From NCBI GenBank assembly GCA_019359155.1, contig JAHHHV010000011.1:1-61697 (forward strand): a stretch of 61,697 nt of DNA, written 5' to 3'. Within the stretch, counting starts at the first letter, position 1. Every line of letters begins with the position of its first letter. The position numbers and the translations under genes were made by a program. Positions 44,386 to 52,059 of this stretch are shown here, piece by piece. The notes under the pieces were generated by a model. It was not told the DNA's origin. It was given only the letters and a program-made list of their open reading frames with translations, and did not search any database. This DNA comes from Pegethrix bostrychoides GSE-TBD4-15B. GTDB taxonomy: Bacteria > Cyanobacteriota > Cyanobacteriia > Elainellales > Elainellaceae.

Positions 44386-45078
44386 CTAAGCCGCTAGGCC
44401 ATGCGCCGACATTCGCATGATGTCACGCGGGCTGAAGCCGATATTGCTCAGCGCCTCGCCGTAGCTAATCATAAAATCTTCGACTAGCGCCTCTTTCTCC
44501 ATACCTAGCTCCTGGGCATCTGCTGCCACTTGGTTCAGCATTTGCCAGACCAGCGGCAGATTCTGGCGATTGGCGGCTTCGAGTTCGGCTTTGGAGGCCT
44601 CAAAATTTGCCTTGAGCCACTCTTCGCCAAAGTTGAGATGCAGGTACTCATCTTTGACCACGCCTTCGGTGATCTTGCGGGCAAAATCATCCGCCACCGG
44701 AATGTAGATGTTGTAGGCGGCGATAGCAAAGCACTCAATGATCAAAGCCTGAATCAGCAGGCAGGTGACAATTTGACCTGCGGCTGCGGCTGCCTGGAAG
44801 TTTTGGTGCAGCCCTGTAAAAAACTCGCGGGCAAACTCCATGTCGGGCGTGACGTCCAGATTGCGTCCGCAAGCCTGAAAGCCCTTCATATGGCGGCCTT
44901 CCATCTTAGCCAAGCTCAAAAGCTGCTCGGCAGTATCGGGAATCAAGTCGGCCAGCCTTTGGTAGTTAGCGTGAGCTTCTAGCTCACCTTCAATCACAAT
45001 CGCATTGATGCGGCTGTATGCGTCTTTGTAAACTTCACTCTGAAAGTCAAGCGTGGGGTTAGTTTCAACCTGCTGCAT
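44386..45078 (-). CDS. ado: Aldehyde-deformylating oxygenase (alkane synthesis)
   Basis: 230 residues. This ferritin-like di-iron enzyme converts fatty aldehydes to alkanes/alkenes plus formate. All six metal ligands are at the family positions: E32, E60, H63, E115, E144 and H147 ([31 protein letters not shown]). The cysteine after GFQAC (C70) is retained. Its usual partner, acyl-ACP reductase, normally lies immediately beside it but is absent here. The downstream neighbour is the DICT-HD gene behind a terminator, so the gene is monocistronic. Confidence 0.97.
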   Translation of the reverse strand: MQQVETNPTLDFQSEVYKDAYSRINAIVIEGELEAHANYQRLADLIPDTAEQLLSLAKMEGRHMKGFQACGRNLDVTPDMEFAREFFTGLHQNFQAAAAAGQIVTCLLIQALIIECFAIAAYNIYIPVADDFARKITEGVVKDEYLHLNFGEEWLKANFEASKAELEAANRQNLPLVWQMLNQVAADAQELGMEKEALVEDFMISYGEALSNIGFSPRDIMRMSAHGLAA

Positions 45079-45561
45079 AAAGTCACTTAGCTCCTCTGGA
45101 GAAACGCGCCGATGTTCAGTTACTAGCTGAATCTACTGGCTAAATCAATAAATGTAAATGTCGAGACCGGTCGAGATTAATGCTTCGCGCACAGGTCGAC
45201 TCTCTCAACCTTACACCCTGAGCGCGGGAAACGACTGTTCCTGACCTGAAGCTATCGCTCAGAAATTAAGAAATATTTCCATCTGACCGCTTCTAGTGCA
45301 AACGGCGGCAGACATGACAAGATCTAGTTACTTTAAGGTAGGGTGCCAGGTAAGTTTTACAGAGCAGGTAAGTATTGCAAAGATTGCAGAGACAGACTTT
45401 ACAGAGATAGGCACAGAAATAATCGCAAACCATATAGCTGATTCTTAGCTCAGAATTAGCCGCGATTCCAGGTATGCACAGGTCTGCAACAGCTTAGCTA
45501 CTCTCCATGTTTCCTCGCCGAACGTTTTTTCACTTTTTTCACTGAATAGCAACCCGCGAAT
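45079..45561. other. 483-bp intergenic region upstream of ADO
   Basis: Divergent gap between ADO and the 69-residue ORF. It is AT-rich, with repeated short motifs AGGTAAGT (45351-45375) and TTTACAGAGATAG-like copies (45355-45410). It presumably holds the ADO promoter; no known operator or RNA was recognised. Confidence 0.55.
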
Positions 45562-45771
45562 ATGACCACCCCAAGTGAATCCACGCAATGTCTAAATCTG
45601 GCCAGAGCGCTTGATTTGATCACCTCTAGCCGTACAGTTGGCGGCATTTTCTATGTCTACAATGCCGCAGGCCATGCCAAAGCCTGGGATAGCTTCATGG
45701 TTGAGTATCCGCTAGAGCGCTTGCAGGCAATGGTCAAAAATCAGCGGTTGCCCCGCTTTAGATCAACTTGA
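45562..45771 (+). CDS. Small hypothetical protein (69 residues)
   Basis: Sequence MTTPSESTQCLNLARALDL followed by ITSSRTVGGIFYVYNAAGHA and WDSFMVEYPLERLQ. The composition looks protein-like with a compact core, but I recognise no family and see no clear ribosome site. A possible second small ORF overlaps its stop (TTGA). Confidence 0.45.
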   Translation: MTTPSESTQCLNLARALDLITSSRTVGGIFYVYNAAGHAKAWDSFMVEYPLERLQAMVKNQRLPRFRST

Positions 45772-45917
45772 ATCCCAGCTTGAATCTTAGGCAGCCAGTC
45801 CTGGCTGCCGTCCAGCTATTTAATCCGCTGAGTTGGAGTCTCTGGGTGCCGCTGGCGCTGCTAGGACTGATTGTGCTAGCGGCAGTCTACTTCGTCCGCG
45901 TCCGCGCCTCGCGCTAG
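45768..45917 (+). CDS. Possible 49-residue single-span membrane protein, TTG start
   Basis: A TTG overlapping the previous stop codon (TTGA) or TTG 45780 would open a frame ending LFNPLSWSLWVPLALLG, then LIVLAAVYFVRVRASR: one clean membrane span with a positive C-terminus. Its early codons run through a perfect hairpin. The small photosystem-like size is notable but no known subunit matches. No ATG start, so the call is weak. Confidence 0.28.
   Translation: MNPSLNLRQPVLAAVQLFNPLSWSLWVPLALLGLIVLAAVYFVRVRASR
45790..45809 (+). repeat. Perfect 9-bp hairpin between small ORFs
   Basis: GGCAGCCAG and CTGGCTGCC are separated by two bases. No T-run follows, so it may be an RNA-stability or translation-control element rather than a terminator. 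Confidence 0.75.
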
Positions 45918-45966
45918 GATTTCGCGCTACTATCTTTGGCAATAGCCTTTACATCACCCGCAGTCC

Positions 45967-46821
45967 ATGACGCTTTCTCTGGCTCAAAACGCCATTGCCC
46001 TGCTGATCGATTTGGCAGAGCGAGGAGAGATCAATCCCTGGGACGTGCAGGTGATTGAGGTGATTGATCGCTTTTTGAGCAAGCTGCAGCCAGTGGTGAC
46101 GCGGCAGGCTGGTCGGGCACCCTACGAAGCTGACCTCTCTGAGTCTGGACAGGCGTTTCTCTACGCCTCAATGCTGCTGCTGTTGAAGGCTGATAGCTTA
46201 GCGCGTCTAGAGATTGATCAAGACCCGTCAGAGCCGCCGGAAGAATTTCTAGAAGATGCGATTGGCATTGAGCGACCACTACTGCTGAATCTGGAGCGCC
46301 AGATCCGGCGACGCGCAACGGCTCCTCCGGTTCAGCGGCGGCAAGTGACGCTGCAAGAGCTGATTGCCCAGCTCAACCTAATTGCGACTGCGATGGCCGA
46401 TCCAAAGCCTCGACGAGTCGCGACGCGACGGGCACGTCCCCAAACGCCCTCGCAAGCCATGCGCGCCATTGCGCAGCTAGCGCATGAAGAGGATCTGTCT
46501 GAGATTGCGGCGGTGCTAGAGCAGTTTTTGGCGGCGCACTGGCAGCAAGGTGGGCAAGGCGAGCAGCAAGACTGGCTAGAGTTTGAAAAGCTGCTGGATT
46601 TTTGGGCAATGGCGCAGGTGCAGCCCGACACCGGCGCTGAAGCCACAATTCACGATCGGGTTGGAGTGTTCTGGGCGCTGCTATTTTTGTCAGCTCAGTC
46701 AAAGGTCGAGCTATCGCAGGATCAGTTTTACCAAGATCTGCAAGTTCGCAGCTTTACGCCTGCTGACCAGCCTGTTGACCAGCCCGTTGACCAGCCTGCT
46801 GTAGCCCCACCGCTGGACTGA
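45967..46821 (+). CDS. scpA: Segregation and condensation protein A
   Basis: 284 residues. This kleisin bridges the SMC heads with ScpB. N-terminal signature: SLAQNAIALLIDLAERGEI then NPWDVQVIEVIDRFL, followed by the SGQAFLYASMLLLLKADSL helix. The C-terminal winged-helix part (ATIHDRVGVFWALLFLSAQ, KVELSQDQFYQDL) is present. The last ~12 residues (DQPVDQPVDQPA) come from a 12-bp tandem duplication. ScpB is not in the window. Confidence 0.93.
   Translation: MTLSLAQNAIALLIDLAERGEINPWDVQVIEVIDRFLSKLQPVVTRQAGRAPYEADLSESGQAFLYASMLLLLKADSLARLEIDQDPSEPPEEFLEDAIGIERPLLLNLERQIRRRATAPPVQRRQVTLQELIAQLNLIATAMADPKPRRVATRRARPQTPSQAMRAIAQLAHEEDLSEIAAVLEQFLAAHWQQGGQGEQQDWLEFEKLLDFWAMAQVQPDTGAEATIHDRVGVFWALLFLSAQSKVELSQDQFYQDLQVRSFTPADQPVDQPVDQPAVAPPLD
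46765..46800. repeat. 12-bp tandem repeat in the scpA C-terminus, three copies
   Basis: GACCAGCCTGTT, GACCAGCCCGTT and GACCAGCCTGCT encode DQPV-DQPV-DQPA a few residues before the stop. Confidence 0.92.
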
Positions 46822-47040
46822 GCCAGTCGCAAAAGAGCCTGCTACAGCTAGATACAGCTCACGCTTTCCCTACAAATCCGGCAGAATATGTGAATTTTGC
46901 AAAAAAGCTGCAATCTACCTGATCTTTTTGAAGGATTGTGAAAAACTGGAGGGAGCCAGTCGCGCATGGCAGACCGCAATCGGGAATTCTGGACAGGCGC
47001 AATGTTCGATAGATTCAGGTTGATAGAGGATTAGACGTTT

Positions 47041-48207
47041 ATGAAAGCCATGATTCTAGCAGCTGGTAAGGGGACAAGGGTGCGTCCCATTACCTACACG
47101 ATTCCCAAGCCAATGATTCCGATCCTGCAAAAGCCGGTGATGGAATTTCTGCTGGAGCTGCTGCGGCAGCATGGGTTTGACGAGATCATGGTCAACGTTA
47201 GCCATCTGGCCTATGAAATTGAGAGCTATTTCCGAGACGGACAGCGGTTTGGCGTGCAGATTGCCTATTCGTTTGAAGGCCGAATTGTGGACGGCGAGCT
47301 AGTCGGAGAAGCGCTCGGCTCAGCTGGCGGCATGCGGCGAATTCAAGATTTTCGACCGTTCTTCGACGATACATTTGTCGTGCTCTGCGGCGATGCTCTA
47401 ATTGACCTTGACCTGACCGAAGCCGTCCGCCAGCACCGAGCCAAAGGCGCAATTGCCACCATCGTCACCAAAACCGTGCCGCGCGAAGAAGTCTCTAGCT
47501 ATGGCGTGGTGGTCACAGACGACAGCGGCCGGATTCAGGCGTTCCAAGAGAAGCCTGCCGTGGAAGAGGCGCTCAGCACCAATATCAACACTGGCATCTA
47601 TATTTTTGAGCCCGAGATTTTCAAATATATTCCCTCAGAAGCCGAATTTGACATTGGCGGTCAGCTCTTTCCCAGGCTGGTCGAAGAAGGCGCGCCGTTC
47701 TACGGTATTGCCATGGACTTTGAATGGGTGGATATCGGCAAAGTGCCCGACTACTGGCAGGCGATCCGAGACGTGCTGCTGGGCAAAGTCAAAAACGTCC
47801 AGATCCCCGGACATGAAGTCGCTCCTGGCATTTACACAGGGCTAAATGTCGCTGTCAACTGGGACAAGGTGCATGTGGAAGGCCCTGTCTACATTGGCGG
47901 CATGACCCGGATTGAAGATGGAGCCAAAATTATCGGCCCCGCCATGATTGGTCCAAGCTGCCATATTTGCAGCAACGCTACCGTGGACAATAGCGTCATT
48001 TTTGAATATTCGCGCTTGGGTGCAGGCGTGAGGCTAGTCGACAAGCTGGTGTTTGGCCGTTACTGCGTTGATAAAACTGGAGCCGCCATCGATGTGCAGG
48101 CCGCTGCCCTCGACTGGCTGATCACCGACACCCGCCACAAAATGCCCGCGACCCCGCCTGCCGAGCATCGCGCTATCGTCGAGCTGCTGAGCGTTGACGG
48201 CAAGTAG
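47041..48207 (+). CDS. NDP-sugar pyrophosphorylase (mannose-1-P guanylyltransferase-like)
   Basis: 388 residues. Nucleotidyltransferase domain: MKAMILAAGKGTRVRPITYT, CGDALIDLDL, FQEKP and NTGIYIFEPE. It is followed by a left-handed beta-helix part (GPVYIGGMTRIEDGAKIIGP). It joins a sugar 1-phosphate to an NTP, supplying activated sugar for polysaccharide or glycogen-type pathways. The cyanobacterial group is often annotated mannose-1-phosphate guanylyltransferase, but substrate is not decidable. Confidence 0.88.
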   Translation: MKAMILAAGKGTRVRPITYTIPKPMIPILQKPVMEFLLELLRQHGFDEIMVNVSHLAYEIESYFRDGQRFGVQIAYSFEGRIVDGELVGEALGSAGGMRRIQDFRPFFDDTFVVLCGDALIDLDLTEAVRQHRAKGAIATIVTKTVPREEVSSYGVVVTDDSGRIQAFQEKPAVEEALSTNINTGIYIFEPEIFKYIPSEAEFDIGGQLFPRLVEEGAPFYGIAMDFEWVDIGKVPDYWQAIRDVLLGKVKNVQIPGHEVAPGIYTGLNVAVNWDKVHVEGPVYIGGMTRIEDGAKIIGPAMIGPSCHICSNATVDNSVIFEYSRLGAGVRLVDKLVFGRYCVDKTGAAIDVQAAALDWLITDTRHKMPATPPAEHRAIVELLSVDGK

Positions 48208-48234
48208 GTCAACAAGTCGCGAATTTACTAATCT

Positions 48235-50256
48235 CTACGAGATCGCCTGTTCGACCTGCGCCTCGGCAAACTGGATGATGTCTTGGCGTGGATCGACAAA
48301 TACAGCTTTCACGTCCAGTCGGTCGCCCGGTTCGATGTCGCGGTTAAAGCGCATCGCCATTTCCAGACCCAGATCTTCGAGCAGCACCAGCCCCAGATTC
48401 TCATGTTCGCGCAGCCAGCGCAGCATCAGGGCGTGCCAGACTTCAGTGGGATGGCGACGCAGATACTCCAGGCTCCAGTAGCGGTTGGTTTGACGCTCCA
48501 CGATGGTAGCTTCGTAAGAGGTGTTGCCGACCGTCTGGATCAGCTCTTTGGTTTCGTCCAGCGAGAAGGGCAGTGGCTCACCGCGCAGATGTGCCTTGAT
48601 CTGGAAATGCGCCAGCAGATCGGCGTAGCGGCGGATCGGGGAGGTGACTTGGGTGTAAGTATCTAGCCCCAAACTGGCGTGCCGCACGGGAGTTGTGCCG
48701 ACTTCACTACGCGGCATGCACCGGCGAATTGCGCAGTAGCGGACTGGGCCGGGCTGTAGCTTCAGCAGCTCTTCTTCAGAAGGTAGCTCTGGCTGGGGCT
48801 GTCCCCGAAACGGCAGCGGCAGGCTGTGGGCTTCGCCGTAGCGTCCAGCTACTTCGCCCGCCAGGATCATCATTTCGGCCACTAGCGTCCGCGCCCCGGA
48901 GTCTTCCAACAGCAGGATCGTAATCTCGTCTTCCTGCACCTTAATCGAAGATTCTGGCATATGAATGCTGATCGCTCCCTGAGCGCGCCGCCAGCTTGCC
49001 CGCTGCTTCGCCCAACGGCTGAGCACCTCTAGCTCCGGCTCAGCCTGGATACCCAGCTCCAGCATTTCATCTACGTCTTCATAGGTGAGGCGGTAGGTCG
49101 GTTTGATGAGGCTGGCACGAATCTGATAGTCCTGGATGCCGCCAGCTTCGTCTAGAATCACGCCAAAGCTGAGAGCGGTGCAGATCTGGCCTTGGTTGAG
49201 GCTCATCGGCCCAGTTGCCAGCTCTGACGGAAACATCGGAATCATGCCGGTAGGCAGATAGATCGTCGTACAGCGGCGGCGGGCTTCGAGATCTAGTTCG
49301 TCACTCGGGGTAATCCAGCGCGTCGGGTCAGCAATATGGATCCAGATCCGCTGGCCTTCCGGCAGAAACTCGACGCTGAGGCCGTCGTCAATTTCGCGGG
49401 TGCTTTCATCATCAATCGTGTAGACCTTAAGCTGTGTCAGGTCGAGGCGAGACTGGTCGGGGTCGGGCGGCGGATCTGAGAGCCAGACATGAGCCATATC
49501 AACAACCCTACTAGAGAACTGAGTCGGAATCTGAGCGCGTCGCAGAGCCAGGTTTTCATGCGGACTCCAGAGTCCCAGATCCACCAACAGCCCAAAGGCA
49601 TCCAGCGGCGTTCCGGGACGATCGAGGGCAGTGAGGATCTCAATTGCGGCGAGCCGATGGCTAGATTCTTCTCGATACAGCGCGTATTTTTCTAGCGTCT
49701 CCAGCCGCAGCCGATCGCTCTGCTGCCATTCTACCGATTCGCCCACCCGCTGCTGCTGAACGCGGTCTAAAAAGCCCTGCCATTCCTGCTGGCGGATGGC
49801 CTCCTGCTGGCTCTGGTGTTTCAGCTCGGCCACCTGGGTTGCCGGACGCGGCTCATAGCGGTCGCCCTTCTGCTTAAAGTAGAGCCGATCTTCAGAGAGC
49901 AAATAGTAGGCCGCATAGCAAAGCGCCGGATCTTGCTTTGAAAACAGCAGCAGCGCCATGCTTGCCGGGTCAACTGATTCGCTGTCTTCGACGAGCAGTT
50001 CCCAGGCAACTTCTAAGCTGTCTAGATCCAGGTAGGGCTGAATCTCCTGCCAAAAGGTGGCAATCTGGCTCGGCTTGTAGTCACCAGCGATCTCGTAGCT
50101 AATCTGGCGCGGATGCAGCGTCTGCGGATGGCTGCGCTCATCGAGCACAATCCAGTTTTTCTTGCCCTCTGGACGGTCAACCACGCCTAAGCGACGCGGA
50201 CGGTCTGTGCCCGCATCGCCCTGTAAGCGAAATTCGACTAAAGTTCCCTTCTCCAT
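48235..50256 (-). CDS. rnr: RNase R/RNase II-family 3'-5' exoribonuclease
   Basis: 673 residues. A cyanobacterial N-terminal region (GTLVEFRLQGDAGTDRPRR) precedes the RNB catalytic domain. The catalytic aspartates lie in YTIDDESTREIDDGLSVEF with DPTRWITPSDELD, and the substrate channel has CTTIYLPTGMIPMFP. A C-terminal S1-like strand domain ends the protein. It degrades RNA processively. It follows rpsR on the same strand, an order (rpmG-rpsR-rnr) commonly seen in cyanobacteria. Confidence 0.93.
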   Translation of the reverse strand: MEKGTLVEFRLQGDAGTDRPRRLGVVDRPEGKKNWIVLDERSHPQTLHPRQISYEIAGDYKPSQIATFWQEIQPYLDLDSLEVAWELLVEDSESVDPASMALLLFSKQDPALCYAAYYLLSEDRLYFKQKGDRYEPRPATQVAELKHQSQQEAIRQQEWQGFLDRVQQQRVGESVEWQQSDRLRLETLEKYALYREESSHRLAAIEILTALDRPGTPLDAFGLLVDLGLWSPHENLALRRAQIPTQFSSRVVDMAHVWLSDPPPDPDQSRLDLTQLKVYTIDDESTREIDDGLSVEFLPEGQRIWIHIADPTRWITPSDELDLEARRRCTTIYLPTGMIPMFPSELATGPMSLNQGQICTALSFGVILDEAGGIQDYQIRASLIKPTYRLTYEDVDEMLELGIQAEPELEVLSRWAKQRASWRRAQGAISIHMPESSIKVQEDEITILLLEDSGARTLVAEMMILAGEVAGRYGEAHSLPLPFRGQPQPELPSEEELLKLQPGPVRYCAIRRCMPRSEVGTTPVRHASLGLDTYTQVTSPIRRYADLLAHFQIKAHLRGEPLPFSLDETKELIQTVGNTSYEATIVERQTNRYWSLEYLRRHPTEVWHALMLRWLREHENLGLVLLEDLGLEMAMRFNRDIEPGDRLDVKAVFVDPRQDIIQFAEAQVEQAIS

Positions 50257-50366
50257 GCAGCAGTGCCACTCGGCGACAGGTGGGCGATGGGGCGGCTGTT
50301 GCGCTCAATAAATTTGCAGCGTCTGAATCAAGCGCGTCCGCCCCAGACTCGACTAGAGGCACAAGC

Positions 50367-50582
50367 TTAGCCTTCGCGGTTGATGAAAGGCAACAAAGCC
50401 AGAATCCGCGCCCGCTTGATGGCTTGGGTCAGGTCGCGCTGCTGTTTGGCGGTAAGGCCGCTGATCCGCCGGGGCAGAATTTTGCCGCGCTCAGTGATGA
50501 ATTTGCGGAGCAGATCGACATCTTTGTAGTCGATGGGGTCACCGGGCTTGATCGGGGAGACGCGCTGGCGAAAGTAAGACAT
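50367..50582 (-). CDS. rpsR: 30S ribosomal protein S18
   Basis: 71 residues, complete. Signature: '[20 protein letters not shown]' and '[20 protein letters not shown]'. It binds S6 and 16S rRNA in the platform. Preceded by rpmG and followed by the exoribonuclease on the same strand. Confidence 0.97.
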   Translation of the reverse strand: MSYFRQRVSPIKPGDPIDYKDVDLLRKFITERGKILPRRISGLTAKQQRDLTQAIKRARILALLPFINREG

Positions 50583-50765
50583 AGAACAAATCCTGGCTTG
50601 GTTTACAACTTCAAACGGTCATGGACAAAACGCAGCTCGCAAAAGCTGAACCATTCAGGCCGCGCCACTCTAGAAAACCAGAGGAGCCGCCCATAGTAAA
50701 CGCTTCGGGGGAGACTAAAGTGCGTAATTCTCGCGGGCTAAATCAAGCAATTTTGCTTGACTGCT

Positions 50766-50957
50766 CTATTTGATCTCTTTATGAGCGGTGTGCTTGTTGC
50801 AGTGGGTGCAAAACTTGCTCAGCTCTAGACGGTTGGTGGTGGTGCGGCGATTTTTACTGGTGGTGTAGCGCGAGACACCTGCCGAACGCTTGTCAGGGTT
50901 CGTGCGACATTCGGTACATTCCAGCGTGATCGTAATACGATTTCCTTTCTTGGCCAT
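50766..50957 (-). CDS. rpmG: 50S ribosomal protein L33
   Basis: 63 residues, with the two zinc-binding cysteine pairs retained (CTEC and CTHC), so the C+ form. Text: [26 protein letters not shown]. First gene of the rpmG-rpsR-rnr group; the 182-bp gap to rpsR holds no other gene. Confidence 0.97.
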   Translation of the reverse strand: MAKKGNRITITLECTECRTNPDKRSAGVSRYTTSKNRRTTTNRLELSKFCTHCNKHTAHKEIK

Positions 50958-51108
50958 TTTTAAAAAACTCGGCTATTCAAACACAGTCTCCAATTATTTC
51001 ACAGCTGCGCCCAGTTGTGCAAACTTATTTCGCGAAGTCTTGTCAAGTGACAGCTTGAACTCAGCTAGGGAAAATAGAAGAGTTCTCAGTTCAGTTAAGA
51101 CATCCTCT

Positions 51109-51423
51109 GTGCCCATCGCCTTCGAGAAACTAGGTCGCTCATCAAAGCACAAGCTGAAGGGCTCGGTGAAGCAGCGGTTTGGCGGAACCTGTGCCTACTG
51201 TGGCTGTCAGCCTCGGTTCCTGACGTTAGATCATGTGGTGCCCCGCACGCAGGGCGGCTTAGATATGAAGTCAAATCTGGTTGCTGTCTGTCAACGCTGT
51301 AACCGCAGCAAAGGCAGCCGTCCGCTCTGGGACTGGTGGCAAGGCTCAGCCTGTTGGAATGAGGAACGCGCAATGCGGTTGGCGGCAACTGTTTTAGTCT
51401 GCAAAATCAGGTTTGTGAAGTAG
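51109..51423 (+). CDS. HNH endonuclease-like protein
   Basis: 104 residues from GTG 51109. The frame opens at 50890, but that part is antisense to rpmG and not protein-like. A McrA-type HNH core is present: CAYCGCQP, the metal/catalytic LTLDHVVPRTQGG, and NLVAVCQRCNRSKGSR (two CxxC zinc pairs, H, N, and a final N..K). Cyanobacterial genomes carry many such stand-alone HNH proteins with unknown targets. No methylase, intron or phage gene adjoins. Confidence 0.8.
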   Translation: MPIAFEKLGRSSKHKLKGSVKQRFGGTCAYCGCQPRFLTLDHVVPRTQGGLDMKSNLVAVCQRCNRSKGSRPLWDWWQGSACWNEERAMRLAATVLVCKIRFVK

Positions 51424-51605
51424 TTTATGTCAAGCGCGAATGCTTACAAAGCACTCTTCCAGTCTCGAATTGGCATTGCCCATTTTGGTATTGTCCATTT
51501 TGTCGAGATGTTGTGGATTGCCAGCTAAATTACCATCGCAGACTCGTCAGTGGGAAAAGAGCGATGGTTCCGCAAAACCTTCACGACAGCTTTAAGCAAA
51601 TATTA

Positions 51606-51971
51606 CTAAATTTTCTGATAGTGGCGACAGCGGGCACAGGGGCCAGATGGATTGATCGCACAGCGCAGAATTTCCGAGCGGGCGTTATAGAAGCAGCTGA
51701 CATCGCCAATTACCCAAGCCCCGTCTAGGAGACTGCGTTCGGCGGGCATCTGCGACTTTTGGACATGCATAACGATTTGGTGCAGCTCGTAGCGTCCGGC
51801 TTTCAGCATGTAGCGATGCTTACGCTCCAGCACTAGGTAGGTCTGCCCTTCAATTTCTAGATAGCCCCCGGGCTGCGGATTCCAGTCGAGATACTGATCG
51901 CTGTACTGGTGGCTCAGCACTGCCCGCGACTGGCTGAGGATAATTTCGGTGCGGGGTGACTTTCGATCCAT
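51606..51971 (-). CDS. DUF6464-like protein with C-terminal cysteines
   Basis: 121 residues. A strand-rich body (YLEIEGQTYLVLERKHRYML) is followed by GAWVIGDVSCFYNARSEIL and RCAINPSGPCARCRHY. The cysteines of GDVSC, RC, PC and RC could bind a metal. It resembles the cyanobacterial DUF6464 family of unknown function. It lies downstream of the EF-G gene after a strong terminator. Confidence 0.7.
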   Translation of the reverse strand: MDRKSPRTEIILSQSRAVLSHQYSDQYLDWNPQPGGYLEIEGQTYLVLERKHRYMLKAGRYELHQIVMHVQKSQMPAERSLLDGAWVIGDVSCFYNARSEILRCAINPSGPCARCRHYQKI

Positions 51972-51984
51972 AGATTCGTGAATA

Positions 51985-52021
51985 AAAAATAGCCGAGGCT
52001 AGAGTAATTTACTCTAGCCTC
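51985..52021 (-). terminator. Intrinsic terminator after the EF-G gene
   Basis: GAGGCTAGAGT and ACTCTAGCCTC form an 11-bp stem with a 5-nt loop (51995-52021), followed on the minus strand by GGCTATTTTTTATT. It starts about 40 bases past the EF-G stop. Confidence 0.92.
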
Positions 52022-52059
52022 AGTTAACGGCGCTTCGCTGGCCATAGGCTAGCTAGCGG

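Noticed and set aside
45790-45809. Terminator after the 69-residue ORF
   Set aside because: The stem is perfect but no T-run follows, so it is listed only as a hairpin.
46966-47034. 22-codon ORF with GGAGG upstream, just before the NDP-sugar gene
   Set aside because: The ribosome site is rather far (13 bases) and the peptide has no attenuator-like codon run; could be a leader peptide but support is too thin.
50890-51108. N-terminal extension of the HNH gene
   Set aside because: The stretch is antisense to rpmG and its promoter; the GTG at 51109 gives a compact domain instead.
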